Below, piece after piece: positions 1 to 8,739 of a stretch of 64,000 nucleotides of DNA. A model generated the notes under the pieces. It made no database searches. It was given only the letters and a program-made list of their open reading frames with translations, and had not been told where the DNA came from. Within the stretch, counting starts at the first letter, position 1. Each line of letters opens with the position of its first letter. Both the position numbers and the translations under genes were made by a program. The DNA lies in the NCBI GenBank assembly GCA_963764205.1, contig CAVXRN010000002.1, forward strand, positions 1,116,001-1,180,000, read 5' to 3'. The stretch comes from Chersky-840 sp963764205. Its GTDB lineage: Bacteria; Actinomycetota; Acidimicrobiia; Acidimicrobiales; UBA8190.

Positions 1-98
1 TCGTCGGACGCGGACGAGGCCAGGGCCTCGCCCGACATCTTGAGGACGACGCGGCGTCTGCGAGGCACGGGCTCGGCGGTCGGTGACTCAGATGGCAT
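1..98 (-). CDS. pyrH: UMP kinase, N-terminal fragment
   Basis: The first 32 codons of a uridylate kinase; the rest lies beyond the window. The product would phosphorylate UMP to UDP in pyrimidine nucleotide synthesis. The visible N-terminus runs from ATG at 98 (MPSESPTAEP) into RRRVVLKMSGEAL, the typical start of the amino-acid-kinase fold (usual form RVVLKLSGEAL). A GTG three codons upstream is an alternative start. It follows tsf by 28 bases, giving the common order rpsB-tsf-pyrH. The identification rests on this short motif plus the gene order. Confidence 0.75.
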   Translation of the reverse strand, partial: MPSESPTAEPVPRRRRVVLKMSGEALASSASD

Positions 99-126
99 CG
101 ACGCCACCGCGTCGCTTCCGGCGACC

Positions 127-922
127 TCAGCCGCCGACAACGACCTGGGCGAACCGTACGATCTCGGCGCTTCCGACGAGCTCGCGCGATCGTGCGTTTC
201 TCGTCCCTGGCGTAGGGCTGCTCGAGCAGGCACCGCTCCTTGAACCACCCGTTCATGCGGCCCTCGACGATCTTGGGGAGCGCCGCCTCGGGCTTTCCCT
301 CGTTGCGGGAGATGTTCTCCACCGTGACGCGCTCGGCGTCGACCTCGGCCTGGGGCACGTCCTCGCGCCGCAGGTAGGTGGGGCGGGCGAACGCCACGTG
401 CACGGCGACGTCGTGGGCCAGTTCGTCACTGCCGCCACGCAGCTCGACCAGCACGGCGTTCACCCCGCGGCCCGACTGCATGTGGAGGTACGTCCCCACC
501 ACCGAGTCCTCGCCCATCTCGAACCTGACGGTCTGGCCCACCGAGATGTTCTCCTTCAAGGTGGTCTTCAGCTCGTCGATGTCGTCGGCGCGATCGGCGA
601 CGGCCTGCTCGCCCTTCTCCGCCACGAGCTGAGCGAGCTCGTCGGTGAGGTTGACGAAGGTCTCGGCCTTCGCCACGAAGTCGGTCTCACAGCGCAGCTC
701 GACGATCGCCGCGTTGCGGCCCGACACCGCCAGTGCCACCGCGCCCTGCGTCGCCTCACGGTCCGAGCGCTTGGCCGCACCCGCCAGACCCTGCTCACGC
801 AGCCACTGCTTGGCCTTCTCCATGTCGCCGCTGGTCTCTTCCAGGGCGCGCTTGCTGTCGAGCATGCCCGCGCCCGTGGCTCGGCGCAGCGTCTGGACGT
901 CCTTGGCGGTGAAATCAGCCAT
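127..922 (-). CDS. tsf: Elongation factor Ts (one-base frameshift near the 3' end)
   Basis: Translation elongation factor Ts, the nucleotide-exchange factor that releases GDP from EF-Tu. The N-terminus MADFTAKDVQTLRRATGAGM and the core ELRCETDFVAK are diagnostic. ATG at 922 lies three bases after the rpsB stop, so the two genes are surely co-transcribed. The reading frame breaks at about 184-190. Before it the sequence reads QPYARDEKRTIA; after it, one frame over, it reads ELVGSAEIVRFAQVVVGG and stops at 127. One extra base in a GCGCGAG context explains this. Since tsf is normally an essential single-copy gene, a sequence error is more likely than a true pseudogene. Confidence 0.9.
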
Positions 923-925
923 CGC

Positions 926-1984
926 TCAGCTCTCGTCGGTGGTCGGCGCCGCGTCGGAGCTCGGCGCTACGTCGGTGGTCGGCCCAGGGTCGGTGGAACC
1001 GGGGTCGGTGGGCCCGGAGTCGGTGGGCCCGGGGTCGGTGGAACCAGCGTCGGTGCTCGACGCGGCCTGCGGCGCAGCATCGGGCTCGGCGGTCGGTGGA
1101 GCCGTCGCCGTGGCCGTCGCCGTACCCGGACCCTGGGCTGCGGCTGTGGCAACCGCCGCCGTCCCGGCTTCTTCGGCCTCGGGCGGAGCCGGGGGCTCGG
1201 GAGTGTCGGAGCCGACCGGCGCCCTCGGTCCCCGAGGGGGACGGCGTGATCCCGACGTCGCGGTGTTGGCGGGGGGCGCGGGCGGCCTCGGCCGGTGCTC
1301 GGCCACCCAGCGGCCCTCGATGACGGCCTCGGCCATGACCCGGCACATGAGTGCCCCCGAGCGGATGGCGTCGTCGTTGCCGGGGATGACGTAGGTGATC
1401 ACGTCGGGGTCGCAGTTGGTGTCCACCACGGCCACGATCGGCATCACCAGCTTGTTGGCCTCGGTGACGGCGATGTGCTCTTTCTTGGTGTCGATCACGA
1501 ACACGGCGTCGGGAAGGCGGTCGAGCTCCCGGATGCCGCCCAGGTTGCGACGCAGCTTCTCGAGCTCGCGGCGGAACCGAAGGCCTTCTTTCTTGGGCAT
1601 CCCTTCGAAGTCCCCGGCCCGTTCCATGGCCTCGTACTCACGCATCTTCCCCACGCGCGAAGAGATCGTGGTGAAGTTGGTCAGCATCCCGCCCAACCAC
1701 CGCTCGTTGACATACGGCATCCCGCACGCGGCGGCATACGTCGCGATCGGGCCCTGGGTCTGCTTCTTGGTCCCCACGAACAGCAAGATGCCGCCGTTCG
1801 CCACCAGGTCGCGGACGTACCCGTATGCCTCTTCGAGACCTTCGAGGGTCTTCTTGAGGTCGATGATGTAGATCCCATTGCGCTCGCCCAGGATGAAACG
1901 GCGCATCTTCGGGTTCCATCGGCGCGTCTGGTGGCCGAAATGCATGCCGGCCTCCAGCAACTGCCGAGTCGTGACTACTGCCAC
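926..1984 (-). CDS. rpsB: 30S ribosomal protein S2 with a long low-complexity C-terminal tail
   Basis: Small-subunit ribosomal protein S2. Family motifs seen: TTRQLLEAGMHFGHQTRRWN, IDLKKTLEGL, FVGTKKQ, NERWLGGMLTNF and VVDTNCDPD. The start is taken as GTG 1984, because GGAGG lies 7 bases upstream and the protein then begins VAVVTTRQL; an ATG at 1999 would put that Shine-Dalgarno inside the gene. S2 normally ends about 10-20 residues after the VIPGNDDAIRS motif. Here about 120 more residues follow, rich in Pro, Ala, Thr and Asp, with repeats of the type STDPGPTDSGPTDPG. The tail is probably disordered. rpsB heads the rpsB-tsf-pyrH operon. Confidence 0.95.
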   Translation of the reverse strand: MAVVTTRQLLEAGMHFGHQTRRWNPKMRRFILGERNGIYIIDLKKTLEGLEEAYGYVRDLVANGGILLFVGTKKQTQGPIATYAAACGMPYVNERWLGGMLTNFTTISSRVGKMREYEAMERAGDFEGMPKKEGLRFRRELEKLRRNLGGIRELDRLPDAVFVIDTKKEHIAVTEANKLVMPIVAVVDTNCDPDVITYVIPGNDDAIRSGALMCRVMAEAVIEGRWVAEHRPRPPAPPANTATSGSRRPPRGPRAPVGSDTPEPPAPPEAEEAGTAAVATAAAQGPGTATATATAPPTAEPDAAPQAASSTDAGSTDPGPTDSGPTDPGSTDPGPTTDVAPSSDAAPTTDES

Positions 1985-2082
1985 GGCTGGTCCTCCCATC
2001 GGTTGTGCTTCCCCGGCGCTGCGCCCCCGCAGAGGGGCGACCGTTGGACGCGCCCGGGTGCTTCAAAGTGGTTATTGCACGT

Positions 2083-2099
2083 CCCGCCCGACGGGCAGG
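2083..2099. other. Short inverted repeat between whiG and rpsB
   Basis: The 218-base gap between the whiG stop and the rpsB start contains CCCGCCCGACGGGCAGG, a GC-rich dyad with a three-base loop. It has no T-tract, so it is weak as a terminator. A loose TACCAT -10-like element lies near 2110 on the minus strand with no convincing -35. I see no other defined element in the gap. Confidence 0.25.
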
Positions 2100-2202
2100 A
2101 GCGGATTCATGGTACCGGACGCTTCGACGGGCCGTCACATGGGGGCTCGACCGCCCGTCTCACCGAGGCGCGCCGCGGTCGGGGCGCCCGGGGGGTGTGC
2201 CT

Positions 2203-3054
2203 TCAGCCGGTGGCGGCCACGCTCGAGCGCGGGCCGCGGCGCCCACCGGGGGATCGCCCCCGGCGCTGGGTGTCGGTCCCGTCGGGAGAACGATCGTTGA
2301 GCCGCCCGCGGAGTTGCAGCACGGCCTTGGTGTGGATCTGGCATACCCGGCTCTCGGTCACTCCGAGGATCTCGCCGATCTCCGCCAGCGTGAGACCTTC
2401 GTAGTAGTACAGCGACAGCACCGTTCGCTCTCGCTCGCCGAGCTGCATGATGGCCTGGGCCAGGATCTCCTTGGACTCCTTGTCCTCGAACAACGCCACC
2501 GGGCCCGCCGTGGCGTCGGGGATGGTGTCGCCGAGCGTGGTGCGGTCGGTCCGGTCCCCTCCCACCATGAAGACCTCGTCGAGCGCAGCGACGCCGACGA
2601 AGGAGATCTGTCGCAAGATGTCTTGGAGGTCGGGCTCCGACATGCCGAGCTCGGTGGCGACCTCGGCATCGGTCGGTGTGCGCAACAGAGTGGCCTCGAG
2701 CGACGCGTAGGCCTGCTCCACCGCACGCGCCTTGGCCCTGACCGAGCGGGGCACCCAGTCGATGGCCCTGAGCTCGTCGATGATCGCCCCGCGGATCCGG
2801 GGGATGGCGTAGGTCTCGAACTTGACCTGACGGTCCGGGCTGAACCGGTCGATGGCGTCGATCAGGCCGATGATCCCGTAGCTCACCAGGTCGGACCCGT
2901 CGACGTGTTGGGGGAGCCCGACGGCCACACGGGCGGCCACGTACTTCACCAGGGGCGAGTACAAGACGATCAACTGGTCGCGCAGACGCCGCTCGCCACT
3001 CTTCTTGTACTCGACCCACAGGCGTGCGGTGCCGCCGTCGTCGTCCGTCGTCAC
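2203..3054 (-). CDS. whiG: RNA polymerase sigma factor, FliA/WhiG family
   Basis: A 283-residue alternative sigma factor of the sigma-28 group. Region 2 is clear (LVKYVAARVAVGLPQHVDGS, DLVSYGIIGLIDAIDRF, KFETYAIPRIRGAIIDELR) and so is region 4 (LGERERTVLSLYYYEGLTLAEIGEILGVTESRVCQIH). The start is GTG at 3054. In streptomycetes WhiG controls sporulation genes and in motile bacteria FliA controls flagella; nothing nearby shows which applies here. It begins 8 bases after xerC ends, so the pair is probably co-transcribed. The order xerC-whiG-rpsB-tsf-pyrH is common in Actinobacteria. A basic, glycine-rich tail of about 35 residues follows region 4. Confidence 0.92.
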   Translation of the reverse strand: MTTDDDGGTARLWVEYKKSGERRLRDQLIVLYSPLVKYVAARVAVGLPQHVDGSDLVSYGIIGLIDAIDRFSPDRQVKFETYAIPRIRGAIIDELRAIDWVPRSVRAKARAVEQAYASLEATLLRTPTDAEVATELGMSEPDLQDILRQISFVGVAALDEVFMVGGDRTDRTTLGDTIPDATAGPVALFEDKESKEILAQAIMQLGERERTVLSLYYYEGLTLAEIGEILGVTESRVCQIHTKAVLQLRGRLNDRSPDGTDTQRRGRSPGGRRGPRSSVAATG

Positions 3055-3062
3055 GCCTCCCC

Positions 3063-4004
3063 CTACGCTCGGGGATGAGTTGCCCCGTACACCGAGAGCA
3101 ACCGGTCCTTGCTGACATGAGTGTAGACCTGCGTGGTCTGCAGACTGGCGTGTCCCAGCAGTTCTTGGACGACTCGCAGGTCAGCCCCCCCGTCCAGGAG
3201 GTGGGTGGCGAAGCTGTGGCGCAAGGCGTGCGGGTGGGTCGGAACCGGCGACCGGCGATCGACGACACGTCGGACGTCACGGGTGCCTAGGCGGGCCCCC
3301 CGGCGGTTCAAGAAGGCGGCATGGGGCGGCGACACCTCGGTCACGAGTGCCTGACGGCCTCGCGCCAGCCAGCGTTCGACCGCTTCCGCGCACCGGGCGT
3401 GGAGGGGGACCCGTCGCTGGCGACGACCCTTTCCCATGACCGTCACCATGGCGCCTCGCAGGTCCACGTCGCCGATGTCGAGGCTGCACAGCTCCGCCAC
3501 GCGCAACCCGCACCCGTAGAGCAGTTCAAGCAGGGCGTCGTCACGGGCCTCCAGGGCCTCTTCCCGTCCCAGCGGCGCGCCGGCTTCGTCGGCTGTGTCG
3601 GGGTCGCCGGGCCCTGCGGCGGGGGCTTCGTCGTCGTCGAGGGCGACGCCGTCCAGCATGGCCTCGAGCTCGCCGTGGTCGAGCACCCGGGGCAGGCGCG
3701 ACGGTCCTCCGGGCGACGCCAGGCGACGGGCGGGGTCGACGTCGATGGCCCCGCGCCGACGCTGCCAGGCGAAGTAACACCGCAGCGCGGCAGCCTTGCG
3801 TGCCACGGTGGCCCGGGCGTACCGACGTGTGGTGAGGTACCCCAGATAGCGGCGAAGCAGGATCCTGTCGACCGCTGCGGGGCCGGCGACCTGGGCACGC
3901 TCGGCCCACACCACGAACGCGTCGAGGTCGCCGGCGTAGGCGCGTCGTGTCGCCGGAGACTGCCCGGCCAGGGACCGGGAGAACGCCTCGGGGTCCCAGG
4001 CCAT
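3063..4004 (-). CDS. xerC: Tyrosine site-specific recombinase XerC
   Basis: A 313-residue tyrosine recombinase, probably the XerC half of the XerCD pair that resolves chromosome dimers at dif. The N-terminal SAM-like domain (SPATRRAYAGDLDAFVVWA) is followed by a catalytic domain with all expected residues: R168 (GCGLRVAEL), K192 (MGKGRRQRRVPL), H259 and R262 (HALRHSFATHLL), H285 (LGHASLQTTQ) and nucleophile Y294 (VYTHVS). Between the domains is a 25-residue acidic Ala/Asp/Pro insertion (about 121-147) not usual in XerC. Gene context (housekeeping, next to whiG-rpsB) supports XerC over a phage integrase. Confidence 0.88.
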   Translation of the reverse strand: MAWDPEAFSRSLAGQSPATRRAYAGDLDAFVVWAERAQVAGPAAVDRILLRRYLGYLTTRRYARATVARKAAALRCYFAWQRRRGAIDVDPARRLASPGGPSRLPRVLDHGELEAMLDGVALDDDEAPAAGPGDPDTADEAGAPLGREEALEARDDALLELLYGCGLRVAELCSLDIGDVDLRGAMVTVMGKGRRQRRVPLHARCAEAVERWLARGRQALVTEVSPPHAAFLNRRGARLGTRDVRRVVDRRSPVPTHPHALRHSFATHLLDGGADLRVVQELLGHASLQTTQVYTHVSKDRLLSVYGATHPRA

Positions 4005-4132
4005 GGCGCGACGCTACCCCGCTGGTCGTCAATGCGACGCGATTTCGAGGGCCTGCGACGCTATTGTCCTTGATGGTGCAGGGCGCGACCAGGCGATACA
4101 TGGCGAACGCGCCCCTAAGGGGGTAGGCCAAC

Positions 4133-5821
4133 GTGCCCGACCAGATCGACCGTCGCTCGTTCCTCGCTCGAGGTGCTCTCGCCGCCGGAGGCGTGGCTGC
4201 CGCGGGAGGCGTGGGGGGTCTGCTGAGCGCCTGCGGATCGGGCTCGGGTGGAGGTGGATCGCAAGCCAGCGGCCCTCGCGACGGCGTCTCGACCGCCACG
4301 CCGGTGCCGGGTGGTTCGCTCACCTTCGGGGTCGAAGCCGAGGAGCAGGGATTCGACCCGGCCACGGGCCGCTTCGACGAGACCGGGGTGCTCTACGCCC
4401 GTACCGTCTTCGACCCGCTCACCATCATCGCCAGCGACGGCAGCGTCCAGCCCTACCTGGCCCAGTCGGTCACCCCCAACGCCGACTACACGGTGTGGAC
4501 GATCACGGCCCGTCCCAACGTGCGGTTCCACGACGGCACGCCGTGCGACGCCGCGGCCATCGCCGGGAGCCTGAACCACTTCAAGGACAACCTGCTCGGC
4601 GTGACCTTCACCGCCGTGAGCAGCATCGCGGCCACGAGCGACGGCACCGTGACGGTGACGATGAAGCAGGCCTGGGTGCCCTTCCCCGCCTATCTGGCCG
4701 GCGGGATCGGCGGACAGCCGGGCTACATCGCCGCCCCTTCGATGATCGCCAACCCCAAAGGCTCCGAGAACCCGGTGGGCACCGGGCCCTTCAAGTTCAA
4801 GGAATGGGTCCCCAACGACCACTTCACCGGCATCCGCAACACCGACTACTGGCGCAAGGGCCTGCCGTACCTGGACTCGATCACCTACCGGCCCATCGTC
4901 GACGCGCAACAACGCGCCAACGCCCTGCAGGCCGGGAACATCGACATCATGCACACCGACCTTCCCGAGAGCATCCTGCAGTTCAAGGACGACCCGAGCT
5001 ACGGGTTCGTCGACGACTCCGAACAACATCGTGGGCGAGCCCGACATGAACTTCATCATGTGCAACCTCTCGGACCCCGCCATGAAGGACATCACGCGTC
5101 CGGCAGGCGATGGCCATGGCCATCAACCCGAAGCAGTACTCCGAGGTCGTCGACAAAGGCGTCAACACCCCCACCAACCAGCCCTTCGTCGCCCGGCACC
5201 CCGTACTACGTCGCCGACAGCGGCTACCCGGCGTACAACCCCAGCAAGGCCAAGGCACTGGTCAAGGAGCTCGAGAGCGAGACGGGCAAGCCGGTGGCCT
5301 TCACGCTGCAGTCCACGACCTCGGCCTCTCGATCCAGGCGGTGCAGTTCCTCCAGAACCAACTCGAGGCAGTGGGGATGAAGGTCACCTTGACCCAGGTC
5401 CAGCAGGCCGACCGAGATCAACAACGCGCTGGCGGGACTGTTCCAGGCCACGTCGTGGCGCCAGTTCGCGGCGGTGGACCCGGACCTCAACTACCTGTGG
5501 TGGAGCCCGACCGAGATCTTCGGGAGCGGCCAGGGGTCGATCGCCTCGAACTTCGCCCGCAACACCGACCCCGACATCGAGACCCTGCTCCAGCAGGGGC
5601 GGACCTCCACCGACCCTTCGACGCGGGCCGCGGCCTACCAGCGGGTGGCCAAGCGTCTCAACGTCGACCTGCCCTACATCTGGCAGGACCGGGCCACCTG
5701 GGCCATCGTCGCCAACTCCAAGGTCCAGAACTGGAACAACCCGACGACGCCAGCGGGTGCCAAGGCGTACGGCATGATCGTGGGGACGATCTGGACACCC
5801 CAGATCTGGAAATCGACCTGA
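4133..5821 (+). CDS. Peptide/nickel-type ABC transporter solute-binding lipoprotein (multiply frameshifted)
   Basis: A family 5 (DppA/OppA-like) extracytoplasmic solute-binding protein. GTG 4133 opens with a Tat-type signal (DRRSFLARGALAAGG) followed by a lipobox (LLSAC) and a Gly/Ser linker. Family motifs include FDPLTIIASDGSVQPYLAQS, VWTITARPNVRFHDGTP, GTGPFKFKEW and the C-terminal RVAKRLNVDLPYIW. The frame changes at about 5018, 5098, 5195, 5320 and 5410, each time continuing recognisable homology, so the intact protein would be about 560 residues. Most breaks look like one extra base at a C/G junction. No permease or ATPase genes are adjacent, so the substrate is unknown. The breaks are probably sequence errors, but a decayed gene cannot be excluded. 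Confidence 0.8.
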
Positions 5822-5884
5822 CGCTCCGGCAGGTCCGACGGGCCTCGGAGTGCGGAGGCTACGGACGTGCCGACATCAGTGACC

Positions 5885-5926
5885 GATGACCCAGCGCCGA
5901 TGACCCAGCGCCGATGACCCAGCGCC
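5885..5926. repeat. Three perfect tandem copies of a 14-bp unit
   Basis: The unit GATGACCCAGCGCC occurs three times without mismatch (5885-5898, 5899-5912, 5913-5926), ending one base before the GTG start of the response regulator. It occupies the place where a ribosome binding site should be, and I see no Shine-Dalgarno there. Because 14 is not a multiple of three, copy-number change would shift any upstream reading frame and alter leader spacing. Confidence 0.95.
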
Positions 5927-5927
5927 C

Positions 5928-6608
5928 GTGAGCAATCGGATCCTCCTGGTGGAGGACGACGAGCGGATCCGCGCGTCGATGCGCCTGGCGCTCGAGGACG
6001 AGGGCTACGAGGTCGACGAGGCGGGCTCGGGCGAAATCGGCCTCGAGCGCTTCGCCGAGCACCCTGCCGATGTCGTGCTCATCGACCTCATGCTCCCGGG
6101 CATCGACGGCTTCGAGTGCTGCCGACAGCTGCGACGGACGAGTGCGGTCCCGGTCATCATGGTCACGGCCCGCAACGACACCCACGACGTCGTCGCCGGG
6201 CTCGAAGCCGGAGCCGACGACTACGTCACCAAGCCCTTCGTGGCCAAGGAGCTCGCCGCCCGGATCCGGGCGCTGCTGCGGCGGTCGCGCTCGGTCGATG
6301 CTCCCGAGCGTCGCTCTCCTTCGGCGACGTCGAGGTCCTGCCCGGACGAGGGCACGGTGCGCCGGGCCGGGGCCGAGGTCCACTGCACCCGAACCGAGTT
6401 CCGCCTGCTGTGCGAGTTGGCCACCAACCCCGGGAAGGTGCTGAGCCGGGAACAGCTCCTCGACCGGGTCTGGGGCTACGACTACTTCGGCGACGGACGG
6501 CTCGTCGACGTCCACATCCGACGACTGCGCACCAAGATCGAGGCAGACCCCGCCAATCCCCGGCACATCCTCACGGTGCGAGGGATGGGCTACAAGCTGG
6601 CCATCTGA
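5928..6608 (+). CDS. OmpR-family response regulator (MtrA-like position)
   Basis: A two-component DNA-binding regulator. The receiver domain (1-115) has the acidic pocket D10/D11, phospho-acceptor D53 (VVLIDLMLPG), T79 and K101 (DDYVTKPF). The winged-helix OmpR domain (about 130-226) has FRLLCELATNPGKVLSREQLL and VDVHIRRLRTKIE. A stretch of about 12 linker residues (near 6305-6350) reads as nonsense in this frame but as LSFGDVEVLP one frame over, so two compensating indels are likely. The start is GTG 5928, directly after the 14-bp tandem repeat. It lies upstream of a histidine kinase and a GerMN lipoprotein, the arrangement of mtrA-mtrB-lpqB in Actinobacteria. Confidence 0.88.
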   Translation: MSNRILLVEDDERIRASMRLALEDEGYEVDEAGSGEIGLERFAEHPADVVLIDLMLPGIDGFECCRQLRRTSAVPVIMVTARNDTHDVVAGLEAGADDYVTKPFVAKELAARIRALLRRSRSVDAPERRSPSATSRSCPDEGTVRRAGAEVHCTRTEFRLLCELATNPGKVLSREQLLDRVWGYDYFGDGRLVDVHIRRLRTKIEADPANPRHILTVRGMGYKLAI

Positions 6609-6616
6609 GGCCTGGC

Positions 6617-8130
6617 ATGCGGGGACTGCGCACGCGTCGCACGAGCCGCTCGGGCGACGCTGCGGCGCAGCACACACGCCGGCGTGCGCGTCCGTGGTCG
6701 AACCTCGGCCTGCGCTCGCGCGTGACGGTGACCTTCGGGCTGGGCGCCCTGGCACTCTCGGCGACCATGGCCGGGCTCACCTACTTCACCGCTCGCCAAT
6801 TCATCCTGAGGGAGCGAGAGACGGCGATCTTGCGCCAGGCGTACGTGAACGCGTCATTGGCGCGGTCGTCGTTGCGGTCGATGGATCCCAACATCACACA
6901 GCTGCTGGCCTCTCTCGACACGGTGCCGGGCTCGCGCTCGGTGCTCGAGCTCAAGGGCCAGTGGTACGCGACCTCGATCTCGGTGGGTGAGAACGCCATA
7001 CCCCTGGCCCTGCGCGACCTGGTGCTGTCGGGCACGCCCGCCACGCAGCACTTCGTGCTCGGCAACACTCCCCAGATGGGGGTGGGACTGCCCATCCCCA
7101 GCGTCGAGCGCGTCGTACTTCGAGGTGTTCTCCCTCGACGACCTGAGCCGGACCCTGCGCATCCTGGCCCTGGCGCTGGCCGGCGCGGCTCTGTTGACGA
7201 CGATCGCGGGGGCGGTGATCGGGCGGTGGGCGAGCGGGCGGGCCCTGCGACCCCTGGCCCAGGTGTCACGCGCGGCCGAAACGGTGGCGGGCGGCAGCCT
7301 CGACACGCCGCCTGCTCGCCGAAGGCGACCCCGAGCTCTCGGCCTTGGCGTCGTCGTTCAACCGCATGACCGACGCACTCCAGGAACGCATCGACCACGA
7401 GGTCCGGTTCACCGCGGACGTGAGCCACGAGCTCCGTTCGCCCCTCACCACCCTCGCCACATCGCTGGGCGTGCTCGAGTCGCATCGCGACGAATTGCCG
7501 CCGCGCAGCCGCCACGCCCTCGATCTCTTGAGCGCCGAGCTCCACCGCTTCCAGCGCATGGTCGACGACCTGCTGGAGATCAGTCGCGTCGACACCGGGT
7601 CGGCCGAGCTGTCCCTCGACGAGGTCGAGGTGGGCGAGCTCGCCCGTCGAGGCCGCGGCGGCCGGAGGGGTGGGCGACGTCCCCGTCGACGTGGACCCGT
7701 CGCTCGTGGGGGTACGCCTGTGGGTGGACAAGCGGCGCATCGAGCGCGTCGTGACGAACCTGGTGGACAACGCGGAGCAGTACGCCGGAGGTGTGACCCG
7801 CCTCGCCGTCGAACCCGGGTCCGGCCGCGACGTCCGCTTCGTGGTGGTCGACCGCGGGCCGGGTGTGGCACCGGGCGAGCGCGACAAGATCTTCGAACGG
7901 TTCTACCGGGGCCAGGCCGCGGGCCAACGAGGCGTGGCCACGACGGCACCGGGCTCGGGCTCTCACTCGTGGCGGAGCACGTGCGGCTGCACGGAGGACG
8001 CGTGTGGGCGGAGCCCGGCGCCGACGGCGAGAACCGTTTCGTCATCGAGCTCCCCACCATGGACCCCCAGGCCTCAGCCCTCGCCCCCGATCCCCATCTC
8101 GGCCGCGCGTCCGGATTGCGCCAGCCGTGA
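6617..8130 (+). CDS. Sensor histidine kinase (MtrB-like position, multiply frameshifted)
   Basis: A membrane sensor kinase, presumably the partner of the upstream regulator. Order: basic N-terminus, TM1 (VTVTFGLGALALSATMAGLT), an extracytoplasmic sensor, TM2 (ILALALAGAALLTTIAGAVIG), HAMP, dimerisation/phospho-acceptor helix with the His in FTADVSHELRSPLTTL, and an ATPase domain with N-box (VVTNLVDNAEQYAGG), G1 (VDRGPGVAP), F-box (FERFYRG) and G2 (GTGLGLSLVAEH). The frame shifts near 7108, 7310, 7655 and 7940, but each segment continues the homology, so an intact protein of about 504 residues can be reconstructed. Its TGA stop overlaps the GTG of the next gene. Confidence 0.85.
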
Positions 8131-8723
8131 CGCGACGTCGGCGTCGCATCGTCATCGCTACCACCACCGGTGCGCTGACGCTCGTCCTCACCGGCTGTGG
8201 CGTGCCCGTCGACCGGCAACCGACGGCGTTGTCGCGCAACGGCATCCCCTTCGACCTCCTCGCCCCCACGCAGTCCACGGCGTCGGCCACCACCGCGCCG
8301 TCGCCGATCGAGGTCCCCGTGCAGATCTTCTTGATCGGGCCGACCGGCCGACTGGTGGCGGTCACCCGCAACGTGTCGGTCTCCCCTCCCGACCTGGCCA
8401 CGGTCCTCCGGGCCCTCGTGGCCGGGCCCACGGACGTGGAGTCCGCCGGGGGGCTCCAGAGTGCGGTCACGACCCAGACCACCGTCCTCGGCGCCAACAT
8501 CGCCGGCGGCATCGCCACGGTGAACCTGGGCGGGACCTTCGGCCAATTGGTCGGACCGCCCGAGATCCAGGCTGTGGCCCAGGTCGTGTTCACTGCTTCT
8601 GCGCAACCAGGCGTGACCGGCGTCACGTTCGAGCTCAACGGCCTGCCGGTCGAGGTGCCCGTCGCCAGCGGTGCCCTGGTGCAGGTGGCCACCACGTCGC
8701 AGTTCGCGCCGTTGGCCCCCTGA
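8127..8723 (+). CDS. GerMN-domain lipoprotein (short LpqB-like)
   Basis: A 198-residue secreted lipoprotein. GTG 8127 overlaps the kinase stop (GTGA), implying translational coupling. The N-terminus has basic residues, a hydrophobic core and the lipobox LTGCG. Residues about 60-190 match the GerMN pattern: VQIFLIGPTGRLVAVTRNV, LRALVAGPTDVES, IAGGIATVNLGGTF. In Actinobacteria LpqB sits after mtrAB and modulates MtrB; it has a GerMN domain plus a long C-terminal beta-propeller. Here only the GerMN part exists. A role as accessory sensor for the kinase is inferred from position. Confidence 0.75.
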   Translation: MTRRRRRIVIATTTGALTLVLTGCGVPVDRQPTALSRNGIPFDLLAPTQSTASATTAPSPIEVPVQIFLIGPTGRLVAVTRNVSVSPPDLATVLRALVAGPTDVESAGGLQSAVTTQTTVLGANIAGGIATVNLGGTFGQLVGPPEIQAVAQVVFTASAQPGVTGVTFELNGLPVEVPVASGALVQVATTSQFAPLAP

Positions 8724-8739
8724 GGTCGGCTCGGCGCGG

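Noticed and set aside
83..1249. 388-residue plus-strand ORF
   Set aside because: It is antisense to tsf and rpsB, low in complexity, and reflects GC-rich codon bias in the opposite strand.
3063..4004. XerC as integrase of a mobile element
   Set aside because: It sits in the conserved xerC-whiG-rpsB order with no att repeats or phage genes around it.
5885..5926. Tandem 14-bp units as a CRISPR or iteron array
   Set aside because: Units are directly adjacent without spacers and only three in number; no origin genes nearby.
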